From Akkermansia muciniphila (GTDB taxonomy: Bacteria > Verrucomicrobiota > Verrucomicrobiia > Limisphaerales > SXTU01), in the NCBI GenBank assembly GCA_945874145.1, contig CAMCFN010000003.1, positions 81,438 to 145,437 on the forward strand: DNA of 64,000 bases. The letters run 5' to 3'. Under the pieces are notes generated by a model. It was not told the DNA's origin and ran no database searches. It saw nothing but the letters and a program-made list of their open reading frames with translations. Positions within the stretch are counted from its first letter, which is position 1. Every line of letters begins with the position of its first letter. The position numbers were made by a program, and so were the translations under genes. Below, piece after piece: positions 41,601 through 48,978 of this stretch.

Positions 41601-42766
41601 AGTCGGCCAACCGAGCGAAGGCGGCGGCTGAGGCACGGACCAGCGCGGACAAGCTGGCCGCCAAGGCCGCCACGGAAAAAGTCACCGCCGAAGCCGCGTG
41701 GACTCAGGCCAAAGCCTCTGCCGACAGGGCTGCGACGGAGCTGGTCGGCGCACTCAAGACAGCCACTGACGCCAAGCTGGCTGCTGACAAGGCCACCGTC
41801 GAGTCGGCCACCAAAACGAAAGCCGCCACCGAGGCCCGGGCCAGCGCGGACAAACTTGCTGCCAAAGCCGTTACGGAAAAAGCCGCTGCCGAGGTCGACG
41901 CAAATCTGGCCAAGGCCAGCGCTGACAAGGCCGCTGCCGTGCTGGTGAGTGCCTTGAAGCGAAGCGCGGACAGCAAACTTGCCAGCGACAAGGCCGCAGC
42001 CGAATCCGCCAACCGAGCCAAAGCCGCCAGCGAGGCTCGGGCCAGTGCCGACAAGCTGGCCGCCAAGGCCGCCACGGAAAAGGCCGCCGTTGAAGCCGCG
42101 GGGACTCAGGCCAAAGCCGCCGCCGACAAGGCTGCGACCGAGTTGGCGAGTGCGCTGAAGACGAACGCGGAAAACAAGCTGGCGGCCGACAAGGTGAACA
42201 CCGACCTCGCCGCCAAGACTCGCACCGCTGAGGAAGCCCGCGTCAAACGCGATAGGCTCGCGACCGACGAGGCCGCGAAGAAGCGCGAGTTGGACCGGCT
42301 GACGGCGGAGTTCACCGTCAAGGCCGCTGCCGCCAAAGCTACCCAGGCCGCCTTCGAGAAGACTGAGCGCGACATGAAGGAAGCCCGCGTCAAGGTGGAG
42401 GAGCAGTTGAAACAGGCGGACACCAAACTCACCGAGACCAAGGCCAGCAAGGAGAAGGAGCTGGCCGGGTTGACCGCGAAAGTGACTGAGCTGGACACGG
42501 CGCGGAAGGCGTTGGACAAGGAGAACACCGACCTCTGGAACCTGATTCAGAAGCTCGTGGCGGAGCGGAACCAATTGAAGATCCAGCAGACCAACGCCGA
42601 GAGCGCGCTGGGCCGGGCGAACACGGACGTGGCTTTGCGCAAGCGCACCGTGCAGAGCGCGGAGGCGCTGGTCGCGCAGTCCGCCGAGAAGAAGCTCGCC
42701 ACTGAGAAGCTGCTTGCCACCGCCCGCGCCGCCATTGAGAAGCGCGCCCGGGCGCAGTTTAAGTAA
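38690..42766 (+). CDS. Secreted protein with three PA14 domains and a long coiled coil
   Basis: 1358 residues with a signal peptide (LRALLCFLACATAHAG). A short beta domain (LRTREGKFLEGNVQL) is followed by three PA14 domains at about residues 93-235, 243-381 and 393-533. Each has the pattern GTYY/AAYF...FSARWSGQ...HTFHLETDDGVRVWVG. Residues 608-708 form a domain shared with the next gene (VNGDFVDGEFKG, KLSSVLFGLKFF). From about 730 to the end is Ala/Lys/Glu-rich coiled coil containing a 67-residue sequence repeat. PA14 domains often bind sugars, and the coiled coil could span the envelope. Its stop overlaps the next start (TAATG). Confidence 0.85.
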   Translation: MSSVHLPIRAHPRVLRALLCFLACATAHAGSLRTREGKFLEGNVQLDAPAGVKITLANGQQQAFPFASLEQATFTASSATSLPPEVAALMKGQGLGLLGTYYERVDLSGRPVHRLDATVNFDWELGEPIAGVQKDYFSARWSGQLEAPVSGKFTFHLDADDGARLWVGDRLVCDAWRISDSSEISGTMDLQAGQRYDLRLEYYDNLGPAHLRLSWAGPGIPKSIVPRSQLHPSLGVKPTGSQGLLAAYFRRTDLDSSSAVTRLDPQLDFNWGNNAPVAEVPAESFSARWSGQVNAQFTESHTFHVEAGGGVRVWLDGQRILDQWRDQPGEFYSTVVPLTAGQKYDLRIEHFSTSKEAKMRLLWSSASQRKSVIPAAALSPSQPARPAGAKPVHGLLGTYFSRADCSSEVLKRVDAQVNFDWADKPAAMGVPTEDFSVRWTGQVQAQHTENHTFHLETDDGVRVWVGDKQVIDEWRQQSTTVVSLPVPLAAGQFYPLTIEYFSAKPPALVKLKWSSPSTPLGIIPASRLYPPHAPNTPAPGERRLGLDRGVVTWDGSFLAAPLVAGDDTALQFGGAQKDFSLSTVNAARLIFQNLSAQRAAKVEPGRSGVLLVNGDFVDGEFKGLERGRVKLSSVLFGLKFFDANYEVVAVILREPSPGTPQFRIRASDGSVLLVKKFAITPEGLTVEDATLRGYKVPAQELVEIRQGSGTNLFSASLQLGPQSLHAQAAKVDAAAEREWKAKAEAVRNVVVAENDKRARMEVEEERKIRTELDAATDADRVLKATLAKLAEQQEALAKARAELKDAEAKAEELRLAAKKVTEAHDAKTAETDKLKAQHDKQKAAYSQRGQEFLAATQSQARRHAVLNAEVAAAEAALAGTRNRLVIAKQEETSRTKTADAGRKAAALAAEQGEAARAKAEAAWKGTQSDAVKAVAAREEAKKFADQAAAELTSALKRSADSKLATDKATVESANRAKAAAEARTSADKLAAKAATEKVTAEAAWTQAKASADRAATELVGALKTATDAKLAADKATVESATKTKAATEARASADKLAAKAVTEKAAAEVDANLAKASADKAAAVLVSALKRSADSKLASDKAAAESANRAKAASEARASADKLAAKAATEKAAVEAAGTQAKAAADKAATELASALKTNAENKLAADKVNTDLAAKTRTAEEARVKRDRLATDEAAKKRELDRLTAEFTVKAAAAKATQAAFEKTERDMKEARVKVEEQLKQADTKLTETKASKEKELAGLTAKVTELDTARKALDKENTDLWNLIQKLVAERNQLKIQQTNAESALGRANTDVALRKRTVQSAEALVAQSAEKKLATEKLLATARAAIEKRARAQFK
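41546..42148. repeat. 201-bp tandem repeat within the coiled-coil coding region
   Basis: Three consecutive 201-bp units begin at 41546, 41747 and 41948 with AGTGCTTTGAAG-like sequence (coding SALKRSADSKLA or GALKTATDAKLA). A partial fourth starts at 42149. Each encodes a 67-residue stretch containing ARASADKLAAKAATEKA. 201 bp keeps the frame, so copy number can change without breaking the protein. Confidence 0.88.
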
Positions 42767-44181
42767 TGCACCCGGTGGCGGCAGGCGGGCCTGGCGGAGG
42801 AGTTGGTGAGTTGATTGCGCGCCAATCGGAGACCGGCGCTCCGGCTGAAGCAATTCTGCGCGTCCCGACCCCGTTCGGGCAGGGGCGCAGGATTCCTCGG
42901 AGCCAGCTCCACTTGGTTTTCCTCCTGCTGCTCACGCTGGCGGCAGCGGCTGACACGTTGGAAACCCTCGACGGTCAATCCTTCGCCGGACGAGTTTCCC
43001 TCGCCGCTGACGCCTTCGTCGTTACTCGCGAGGGTGCGAGCCCCGTGCGCGTGCCGGCGGCTGGTTTGCGCCGCGTTGCTTTTGACGTTGGTGCCGTGGT
43101 GCCACGGCCAGTGGTCACGAACCACTGGCATGGTCAGCCCGTCGGACCGATTCCAGTCACGGGCAGCTTCGCCGTGTCGAATGGGATTTTTCATGTCTCC
43201 AGCAGCGGCACCGGCAAGCGCATGGCGGATGGCCACTACTTCGTTTGGGACAAACTCGGCCCGCAGGCGGAGCTGACAGTTTTTGTGCCGCCGCAAGTTG
43301 CCGCCAGAAAAGATGCGGACAAATACAAGTCCGCCGGGCTGGAGATGCGCGCACAACTGACCGGCGAAGGTCCACGCATCAGTCTGTTTTCCGAGGGCGG
43401 ACGCAACGTTCTGCTGCAGACCCGCTTGTCCGACGGGAAGGACAAGTCGAAGTATTTTAGCATCGCCCAGCGCGGCATCTGGCTGCGGCTCACGCGCCAG
43501 GGCATGGAGGTTTCCGGGGCCATGAGCACCGACGGCGAGGCTTGGAAAGAACTGGGTTCAATCCACGCGGCCCTGCCGGACTCAGCTTTCGCCGGGCTGC
43601 TGCTGTGCGGAGCCAAACGCGAGGGGGAAGGCACGGTGGCCTTTCAGAACGTGAAGTTTCAAAGCGCCGGCGGAGCCCCGCCGGCCTTGCCGCAACTCGT
43701 GTTGCGGGATGGGGGAGTTTTGTTGGGTCGCTTCCTGGGTGCGGATGGTTCCGTGGTCCGCTGGGAGGCGTTGGGGCGCGCGTGGGGCATCTCGCTGGTG
43801 AACGTGAGCCGGCTGGTGTTGCAGCCGGGCGCGCAGACGTTGATCAAGCGCGTGCGCGCGGGTCGCGTGGGCGGGTTGCTCGTCAGCGGTGATTTCGTGG
43901 ATGGCGAGCTGGCCGCCGGCCCGGGTGGGCAAGTGCGCATCAGTTCGGTTTTGTTTGGGCTGCGAAGCTACGCGGCGGAAGGCGAACTGGTGGCTGTGTT
44001 CGTGCGTGAGCCGTTGGTCGCCCCGCTGGAGTTTGAGGCCCGCACCAGCGACGGTTCCCATTTGCACCTTCGCCAACTGAGGCTCCGCGAGGGAGTGCTC
44101 ACCGCGCACGATCGAAGCTTGGGCGAAGTCACCTTTCCCTTGGAGAAACTTGCTGAATTACGGCGAGCCGCCGGCCCGTGA
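42766..44181 (+). CDS. Secreted protein with concanavalin-like and shared C-terminal domain
   Basis: 471 residues if started at ATG 42766, which overlaps the upstream stop as TAATG. The signal-like segment LHLVFLLLLTLAAAADT is only reached after about 47 residues, and part of that leader is encoded by a repeat half, so a later start is possible. After it comes the beta domain LETLDGQSFAGRVSL. A DUF1349/LamG-like jelly roll follows at about 120-300 (WLRLTRQGMEVSG, STDGEAWKELG), then a C-terminal domain at about 368-470 (VSGDFVDGELA, RISSVLFGLRSY). That last part is clearly homologous to residues 608-708 of the preceding PA14 protein. It probably functions with that protein. Confidence 0.78.
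   Translation: MHPVAAGGPGGGVGELIARQSETGAPAEAILRVPTPFGQGRRIPRSQLHLVFLLLLTLAAAADTLETLDGQSFAGRVSLAADAFVVTREGASPVRVPAAGLRRVAFDVGAVVPRPVVTNHWHGQPVGPIPVTGSFAVSNGIFHVSSSGTGKRMADGHYFVWDKLGPQAELTVFVPPQVAARKDADKYKSAGLEMRAQLTGEGPRISLFSEGGRNVLLQTRLSDGKDKSKYFSIAQRGIWLRLTRQGMEVSGAMSTDGEAWKELGSIHAALPDSAFAGLLLCGAKREGEGTVAFQNVKFQSAGGAPPALPQLVLRDGGVLLGRFLGADGSVVRWEALGRAWGISLVNVSRLVLQPGAQTLIKRVRAGRVGGLLVSGDFVDGELAAGPGGQVRISSVLFGLRSYAAEGELVAVFVREPLVAPLEFEARTSDGSHLHLRQLRLREGVLTAHDRSLGEVTFPLEKLAELRRAAGP
42826..42843. repeat. Family B half-site in a coding leader
   Basis: TCGGAGACCGGCGCTCCG is identical over most of its length to the right half of the 71-bp elements in addA and addB. It encodes SETGAP in the leader of the gene starting at 42766. 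No convincing left half is present. Confidence 0.65.
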
Positions 44182-44207
44182 GGTGACAGGAGTGTCCGCT
44201 TCACTTC
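44182..44207. repeat. Family C palindrome upstream of rsmD
   Basis: GGTGACAGGAGTGTCCGCTT then CACTTC. The core is the palindrome GGACA/TGTCC type with loop GGAG, with one arm degenerate. It is inverted relative to the copy at 44807. Confidence 0.7.
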
Positions 44208-44234
44208 CCGCCTCCGCTCCGCCAAGCTCCCGCC

Positions 44235-44810
44235 ATGCGCATCATCGGCGGCACCGCTGCCAACCGTCTGCTCAAAGCCCCCAAGGGTCTCGACGTGCGG
44301 CCCACACCGGACTTGGTCCGGCAGGCGGTCTTCAACAGCCTGGGCGACCGTGTGCTGGATGCGCGCGTGCTGGAGCTGTTCGGCGGCACCGGGGCATTGA
44401 GCCTCGAATGCCTCAGCCGCGGGTCGGCGTCGGCGGTCTGTGTGGAGCTGTCCACACGGCACGCGCGGTTCATCGAATCGAACGTCATCACCGCCGGCCT
44501 GCCACGGGAGAAGTTTCAGGTGCGCGTGCAGGATGTTTTTGTCGCGCTGCCGCAACTGGTTTCCGTGCGGGCGCAGTTTGATCTTGTTCTGGCGGACCCG
44601 CCCTACGGTGAGAAGAACGTCGGCAAACGCTCGGAGTCCTTTGCCCAGCGGCTGCTGGATGATGTGGACTTGCCCAAGCTGCTCGCGCCCGGTGGCCTCT
44701 TCATCCTGGGCCATGCCAAGCGCGACACCCTCGAGGTCCCGCCAGTTTGGGACGAGCGCAAGGTGATGAAGCACGGGGATTCCTGGATGCGCTTCCTGCG
44801 CCTCGCGTGA
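44235..44810 (+). CDS. rsmD: 16S rRNA (guanine(966)-N2)-methyltransferase RsmD
   Basis: 191 residues, normal RsmD length. MRIIGGTAANRLLKAPKG is the typical opening, RPTPDLVRQAVFNSL the conserved N-terminal block, VLELFGGTGALSLE the SAM-binding motif I, and LVLADPPYGEKN (about residue 120) the catalytic D-P-P-Y motif of N2-guanine methyltransferases. It modifies G966 of 16S rRNA in the 30S subunit. The usual partner coaD does not follow; a sugar isomerase gene converges instead. Its TGA stop is part of a palindromic repeat at 44807-44837. Confidence 0.95.
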   Translation: MRIIGGTAANRLLKAPKGLDVRPTPDLVRQAVFNSLGDRVLDARVLELFGGTGALSLECLSRGSASAVCVELSTRHARFIESNVITAGLPREKFQVRVQDVFVALPQLVSVRAQFDLVLADPPYGEKNVGKRSESFAQRLLDDVDLPKLLAPGGLFILGHAKRDTLEVPPVWDERKVMKHGDSWMRFLRLA

Positions 44811-44837
44811 GGCGGACACTCCTGTCTGCTTCACTCC
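44807..44837. repeat. Family C palindrome shared by two stop codons
   Basis: TGAGGCGGACACTCCTGTCT then GCTTCA (44808-44833) is a palindrome that starts with the rsmD stop TGA and ends with TCA, the reverse-strand stop of the convergent isomerase gene. It could form a bidirectional terminator, although no T-tract follows. Confidence 0.8.
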
Positions 44838-45826
44838 AGCTCCGTAAACACCTTCCGGCAAAATAGCGCGCTGCGCTCCAGCTCAGCCAACTGTTGTTCC
44901 TGCTCGGCTTGGAGGCCATCGCGACCCGGTGGGGGCGCAAAGGGTTCGCGCGGCTCGCCGGCCCGGGCGAGGCGCAGCAGGCGCGTGAGGGTTTGCGGCG
45001 TGGCGCGCGGGTAGGCTTCCCAGAAGAAGTCCCTCAGCACAGGCAGGAAGATCGGGCGGCCCGAAATGGTCTCCACAATGACGGGCGCGTGAGGACACAG
45101 CTCCGAGAACCGCTGGAAGAAGGCCGGCCAGTCCACGAGCCCGCTGCCGATGGCGGTCCACTGGAGCGTTGCGCCCTCGGGCGTCTCCCAGAGATGCGAA
45201 TCGCGGAGGCCGGTGCAAAGCGTGACCGGGCCAAGTGTTTCCAGCGCCTGTATGGGTTCTTCCAAGGCCCAAAGCGCGTTGCCTGTGTCGAGCGTCGCGC
45301 CGACAAAGTCGCGGCCGGCGGCGTCAATCAACTCCAGCAGCTCGGTCGAAGTCATGTCCCCCGCGTGGTTTTCGACGGCGATTTTGATGCCGGTGTCGAG
45401 TGCCTCACTGCGCACGGCGCGCAGCACCGAGAGCGTCTCGGTGATGCGTGCGGCGATGCCGCCGGGACTGCGCCGGTCGTCCACCTTGCCCAGCACGCAG
45501 CGGGCGACAGGCGAGCCGAGCGTCTTTGCAACACGCAGGCAAAGGCGCAGTTGCTCGGTCGCCGTGCCGCGGCGTGGATTGAACAGCACGGAACCGGGGC
45601 AGATGCTCAACATGCCGGCGTAAAGCTTGATGCCCAGATCGTCTGCGTGGTGTTTGAGGTCGCGGAGGTGCTGGTCCGCGAGGGACTCATACACGTCGAA
45701 GTCCGACAAGAGCACGGCGTTGACACCGAGGCGGCGGGCATGTTCGAGCACCTGCCCGACTTTCCAGCCGAGCGAGCGGATCGCGTAGTTGTCGAAACCG
45801 AGGCGGGGTTGGAACGCGGTTGGCAT
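44831..45826 (-). CDS. Sugar phosphate isomerase/epimerase (AP endonuclease 2-type TIM barrel)
   Basis: 331 residues from ATG 45826 (MPTAFQPRLGFDNYAIR). The fold is the xylose-isomerase-like TIM barrel. Metal-ligand candidates appear in order: IAVENHAGD (Glu), ATLDTGNALW (Asp), GLRDSHLWE (His) and PVIVETISG (Glu). Such enzymes isomerise or epimerise free or phosphorylated sugars, or inositol derivatives; the exact substrate is not evident. The C-terminal 45 residues are charged (GLQAEQEQQLAELE) and outside the barrel. It is convergent with rsmD and divergent from the GH42-like gene. Confidence 0.83.
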   Translation of the reverse strand: MPTAFQPRLGFDNYAIRSLGWKVGQVLEHARRLGVNAVLLSDFDVYESLADQHLRDLKHHADDLGIKLYAGMLSICPGSVLFNPRRGTATEQLRLCLRVAKTLGSPVARCVLGKVDDRRSPGGIAARITETLSVLRAVRSEALDTGIKIAVENHAGDMTSTELLELIDAAGRDFVGATLDTGNALWALEEPIQALETLGPVTLCTGLRDSHLWETPEGATLQWTAIGSGLVDWPAFFQRFSELCPHAPVIVETISGRPIFLPVLRDFFWEAYPRATPQTLTRLLRLARAGEPREPFAPPPGRDGLQAEQEQQLAELERSALFCRKVFTELE

Positions 45827-45895
45827 GACGATGGATGCGGCGATTGACGCGCATGCGGAGGAGGTTGCCAAGGGGAATTCATGGGGAATTCATGG

Positions 45896-45924
45896 GCAGC
45901 GGACAGGAGTGTCCGCTTTACGGT
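45896..45924. repeat. Family C palindrome between divergent genes
   Basis: GCAGCGGACAGGAGTGTCCG then CTTTACGG; perfect arms GCGGACA and TGTCCGC enclose loop GGAG (45899-45916). It lies in the divergent region between the isomerase and the GH42-like gene. Confidence 0.8.
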
Positions 45925-45968
45925 GGGTCGTGAAGTCCAGTCCTTTCGACTCAGTCAGAGCATGCGTT

Positions 45969-48833
45969 ATGACCCGCTGCCATTGCCTCGCGCTGCTTCT
46001 CAGTGTCACTTCCTTGTTCGCCCAAGAGCAGGTGGACAAGGCGGACGCGCAGGCCAAGGGCTCGGCGGCTCTCACCCGGCTCACGATGCGGGTGCGGGTC
46101 ACCAAGGCGGTGCCGGAGCCCGCGGCGGTGCGCATCCACTGGCGGCGTGGCGGCGAGGGGTTGGGCGGGAACGTCATCCGCAGCTCGTTCCTCGGTGCGG
46201 GCGACGAGCAGAACATTCCCTTTGGCGCGTGGACTGGCTGGTTCGCGTTGCGCACTATCACGGGCGGCGGCCGGGGCTGGGATTTTCCGACCATCGTGGT
46301 CGAGGGCGTTTCGGGCAGCGCGGGCGCGAAGGGGAAGGCCGCGCAGCCCAAGCAGCCCGATGTGCTCGCGGATTTGGACGACGCACCCAAAGCAACGGCG
46401 GCCAATGCGAAGGGCACCTCTGTGACCGTGTCGGACATCGTCGTTGAATTCGAGTTCGCGGACGGCGGGAAGGTGTTTCACCTCTTCACCGAGACGGCTC
46501 CGAAAGGGGCGACGGTGGGCTTCGCCTTTCCCGGCAGCGCCCTGGGAGACAAGGTGACGCCGGAGTTCATCGCCCAGCTCAACGGGCTTTCCGTCCACGC
46601 CCGCAATCGTCGCGAGCGGTTGGAGAAATTCTTTACGGAGCCGGCGACGATGCCCCAGCGGTTTGCGCTGATCGGGCACCTCGGTGGCTATGGGGAGGGC
46701 GGGCCGGGCAAGGGCGGTGGGTCCGGTTACGGGGTGCGGCACTGCAATCCAGCCATCCTTGTCGATGAGTGCCGCACCTTGCAGATGCTCGGTGTGAACA
46801 GCTTGGTTGGCTCGCTGCGCTTTGCGGACGCGGCGGGTTTTGGGTCCAAGTTCCGGCATGTTTATTGGGGCGGGCCGGGTTCGGGCAGTCCCATGGGCAT
46901 GCTGCAAGGCAACAGCAAGGTGGTCGAAGATGTCTGCCCCTTCGACCCCGCGCTTCCGCCGCTGATGGCCGAGTCCACGAAGCGTGCCATCGAGGAGCAT
47001 CGCGCCGCCAAGGCGAAGGAATCGTGGGCGCTGTGGACGGATGAGATTGGTGTGTTTGCGAAGGGGCACATCGCGCGTTGTGGGCGGTGCGCGGAGAAGT
47101 TTCGGGCCTACGTGCGGGCGCAAAAGCTGACGCCAGTCCAGTTGGGCGCGGCGACTTGGGACGAGGTGAAGCCCTTTGACATCTGGGGCACGCCGGCGGA
47201 GGGCGCGAAAACCGGCAAAGGAAAAGCCAAGCCGGTTGCCGCCGGCCCACAGACCCCGGCGGATGCGCTGCGCGCGTATTACACTTCCCGGTTCATGACG
47301 CATGCGACCGCGCAGGTGTTTCCGGAGGTGGCGCGGCAGTTCAAGGCGGCTGGCATCCCGCTCTATGCGATGCAAGGCCCCACGCCGAGTTGGAGCGGAT
47401 CGAGCCTAGACTGGCATGAGTTTTACGACCACGGGGCCAACACGGCCTTTGTCTTTGAAACCTCCAACCGCGACGCGCGCGTGTGGCAGTGGGAATCTTA
47501 TCTGGCGGACATCGGGCGCGGCATTGCGGCGCGCCATCAGATGCCGATGGGCTGTCTCGTGAAGCCGCATCGCGGCGCGCCGGCGCAGCGGATGCTCACG
47601 GTCGTCGCGCGCGGGACGCGGGTGGTCGAGTGGTATACCTATGGTCCTGATTACTCGAAAGGGGACAGCTTCTCGCAATCACCGGAACTGCTGGAGCAGG
47701 TCGCCCGCGCGGCGCGCTTCCTCGGGCAGGCGGAGGAATATCTCTACGGAGCCAAGCTCGCCGGACAGCCCGAAGTGGCCTTCGTCACGCCGCGTTCCTC
47801 TGAGATCTGGGGCCGCTCCGGCGGGTTGAATGGCACGGCGTTCGAGAACGCGAAATGGGTTTATCTGGCCCTCGCCCACGCGCATGTCCCGGTGGACATT
47901 TTGAGCGAACAGCAGCTCGCCGAGGGCAAGCTGGAGCACTATAAAGTCCTCTACATTCCCGGCCCGAACTTGCGCCGTGATGCCACTGCCCAAGTGCGCG
48001 CGTGGGTGCGAAACGGCGGGCGTTTGTGGACTGATGCGACCGGGCTATCGCGGGACGAGGCAAACCAGCCCTCACCCGCGCTGGATGACTTGCTTGGATT
48101 GGAGGATCGCGCGCTGGAGAGCTGGGGCAGTGTCCCTGCTTATGGCGCGACGACACTGGCACCGCTGGTGGAAACGAATCCGCCGGCCCACGCAGTGTTC
48201 GCTTGGTCAGGCATGTCGCTTACCGCACGCATCGGACGCGAGGTGCTCAAGCCCACGACCGCCGAGGTAATTGCACGTTACACGGACAATCAGCCGGCCG
48301 TGACGCAAAATCGCTTTGGTCGAGGTGAAGTCATGGTCGTGGGATGCTGGAGTGGGGTGAGCTACTCGGCACGAGTGCGGCGGCCCGACTTCGACATGCG
48401 GACAGATTTTGACCGGGAATTGCGCATGCTCATTATGATCCCGACGTTACACTCCATCAGCGGCCATGTTCGGCAAAGAGATCGGGCACAAGAGGAAGAG
48501 TTGAGAAGGAGTGGCACTTTGATTCGCAGAACAGGTCCAGGGTGGGCGGCGTATCGCGGAGCGGATTCCGACGATCCGCTGGTGGAAGCTGTGGCGCTAG
48601 AAAACAAGGGGCGGCGCTTTGTTGCCCTCATCAACTGGGGTTACCAACGCAAGGCGGGCGAAACCGGAAAGGGCACGCTGCAACGCGCGGAGAGTCTCCG
48701 TGTAGGACTATCAGATATTGGCGATTTCAAGTCGGTGCGCTCACTAGTCCACGGCCCATTGCAGTATGAAAGTGACAGGAACTTTGCCGTGGTGCCGAGC
48801 CTCGCGGAGATTGACCTACTGATCTTGGAATGA
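45969..48833 (+). CDS. Secreted GH42/beta-galactosidase-trimerisation-like protein
   Basis: 954 residues from ATG 45969, which gives a signal peptide (CLALLLSVTSLFAQE). The first 230 residues are beta-rich. A TIM-barrel-like region follows around 290-620 (HRAAKAKESWALWTDEIG, WHEFYDHGANTAFVFETSNRD). Then comes a Rossmann-like segment at about 600-740 (VAFVTPRSSEIWG, YKVLYIPGPNLRRDA, VRNGGRLWTDATG) that resembles the trimerisation domain of GH42 beta-galactosidases. The retained catalytic Glu pair cannot be confirmed by eye. CGRCAEKF suggests a small metal knuckle. Likely a glycan-active extracellular enzyme; the family call is tentative. Confidence 0.68.
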   Translation: MTRCHCLALLLSVTSLFAQEQVDKADAQAKGSAALTRLTMRVRVTKAVPEPAAVRIHWRRGGEGLGGNVIRSSFLGAGDEQNIPFGAWTGWFALRTITGGGRGWDFPTIVVEGVSGSAGAKGKAAQPKQPDVLADLDDAPKATAANAKGTSVTVSDIVVEFEFADGGKVFHLFTETAPKGATVGFAFPGSALGDKVTPEFIAQLNGLSVHARNRRERLEKFFTEPATMPQRFALIGHLGGYGEGGPGKGGGSGYGVRHCNPAILVDECRTLQMLGVNSLVGSLRFADAAGFGSKFRHVYWGGPGSGSPMGMLQGNSKVVEDVCPFDPALPPLMAESTKRAIEEHRAAKAKESWALWTDEIGVFAKGHIARCGRCAEKFRAYVRAQKLTPVQLGAATWDEVKPFDIWGTPAEGAKTGKGKAKPVAAGPQTPADALRAYYTSRFMTHATAQVFPEVARQFKAAGIPLYAMQGPTPSWSGSSLDWHEFYDHGANTAFVFETSNRDARVWQWESYLADIGRGIAARHQMPMGCLVKPHRGAPAQRMLTVVARGTRVVEWYTYGPDYSKGDSFSQSPELLEQVARAARFLGQAEEYLYGAKLAGQPEVAFVTPRSSEIWGRSGGLNGTAFENAKWVYLALAHAHVPVDILSEQQLAEGKLEHYKVLYIPGPNLRRDATAQVRAWVRNGGRLWTDATGLSRDEANQPSPALDDLLGLEDRALESWGSVPAYGATTLAPLVETNPPAHAVFAWSGMSLTARIGREVLKPTTAEVIARYTDNQPAVTQNRFGRGEVMVVGCWSGVSYSARVRRPDFDMRTDFDRELRMLIMIPTLHSISGHVRQRDRAQEEELRRSGTLIRRTGPGWAAYRGADSDDPLVEAVALENKGRRFVALINWGYQRKAGETGKGTLQRAESLRVGLSDIGDFKSVRSLVHGPLQYESDRNFAVVPSLAEIDLLILE

Positions 48834-48879
48834 CTGGCCGTTCTGCAAGCCGGGCATTCGCGTCTGGTGATCGTGGTGT

Positions 48880-48975
48880 GGAGCGCGACGTTCAGGCCGC
48901 AGCAAGCAGCAACATTTCAGAGCCTGGGATTACAAATTCCGACTCCAGACTTCTGCGGCGAGAACACCGCGCTTC
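48880..48975. repeat. Family A paired palindrome, 96 bp (degenerate)
   Basis: Left end GGAGCGCGACGTTCAGGCCG then CAGCA; right end TTCTGCGGCGAGAACACCGC then GCTTC. Ends match at 19 of 25 positions. Its outline (CGCAGCA and TTCTGCGG inner borders) is closest to the copy at 18637. It fills the gap between the convergent GH42-like and D-threonine-aldolase-like genes. Confidence 0.72.
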
Positions 48976-48978
48976 ACT

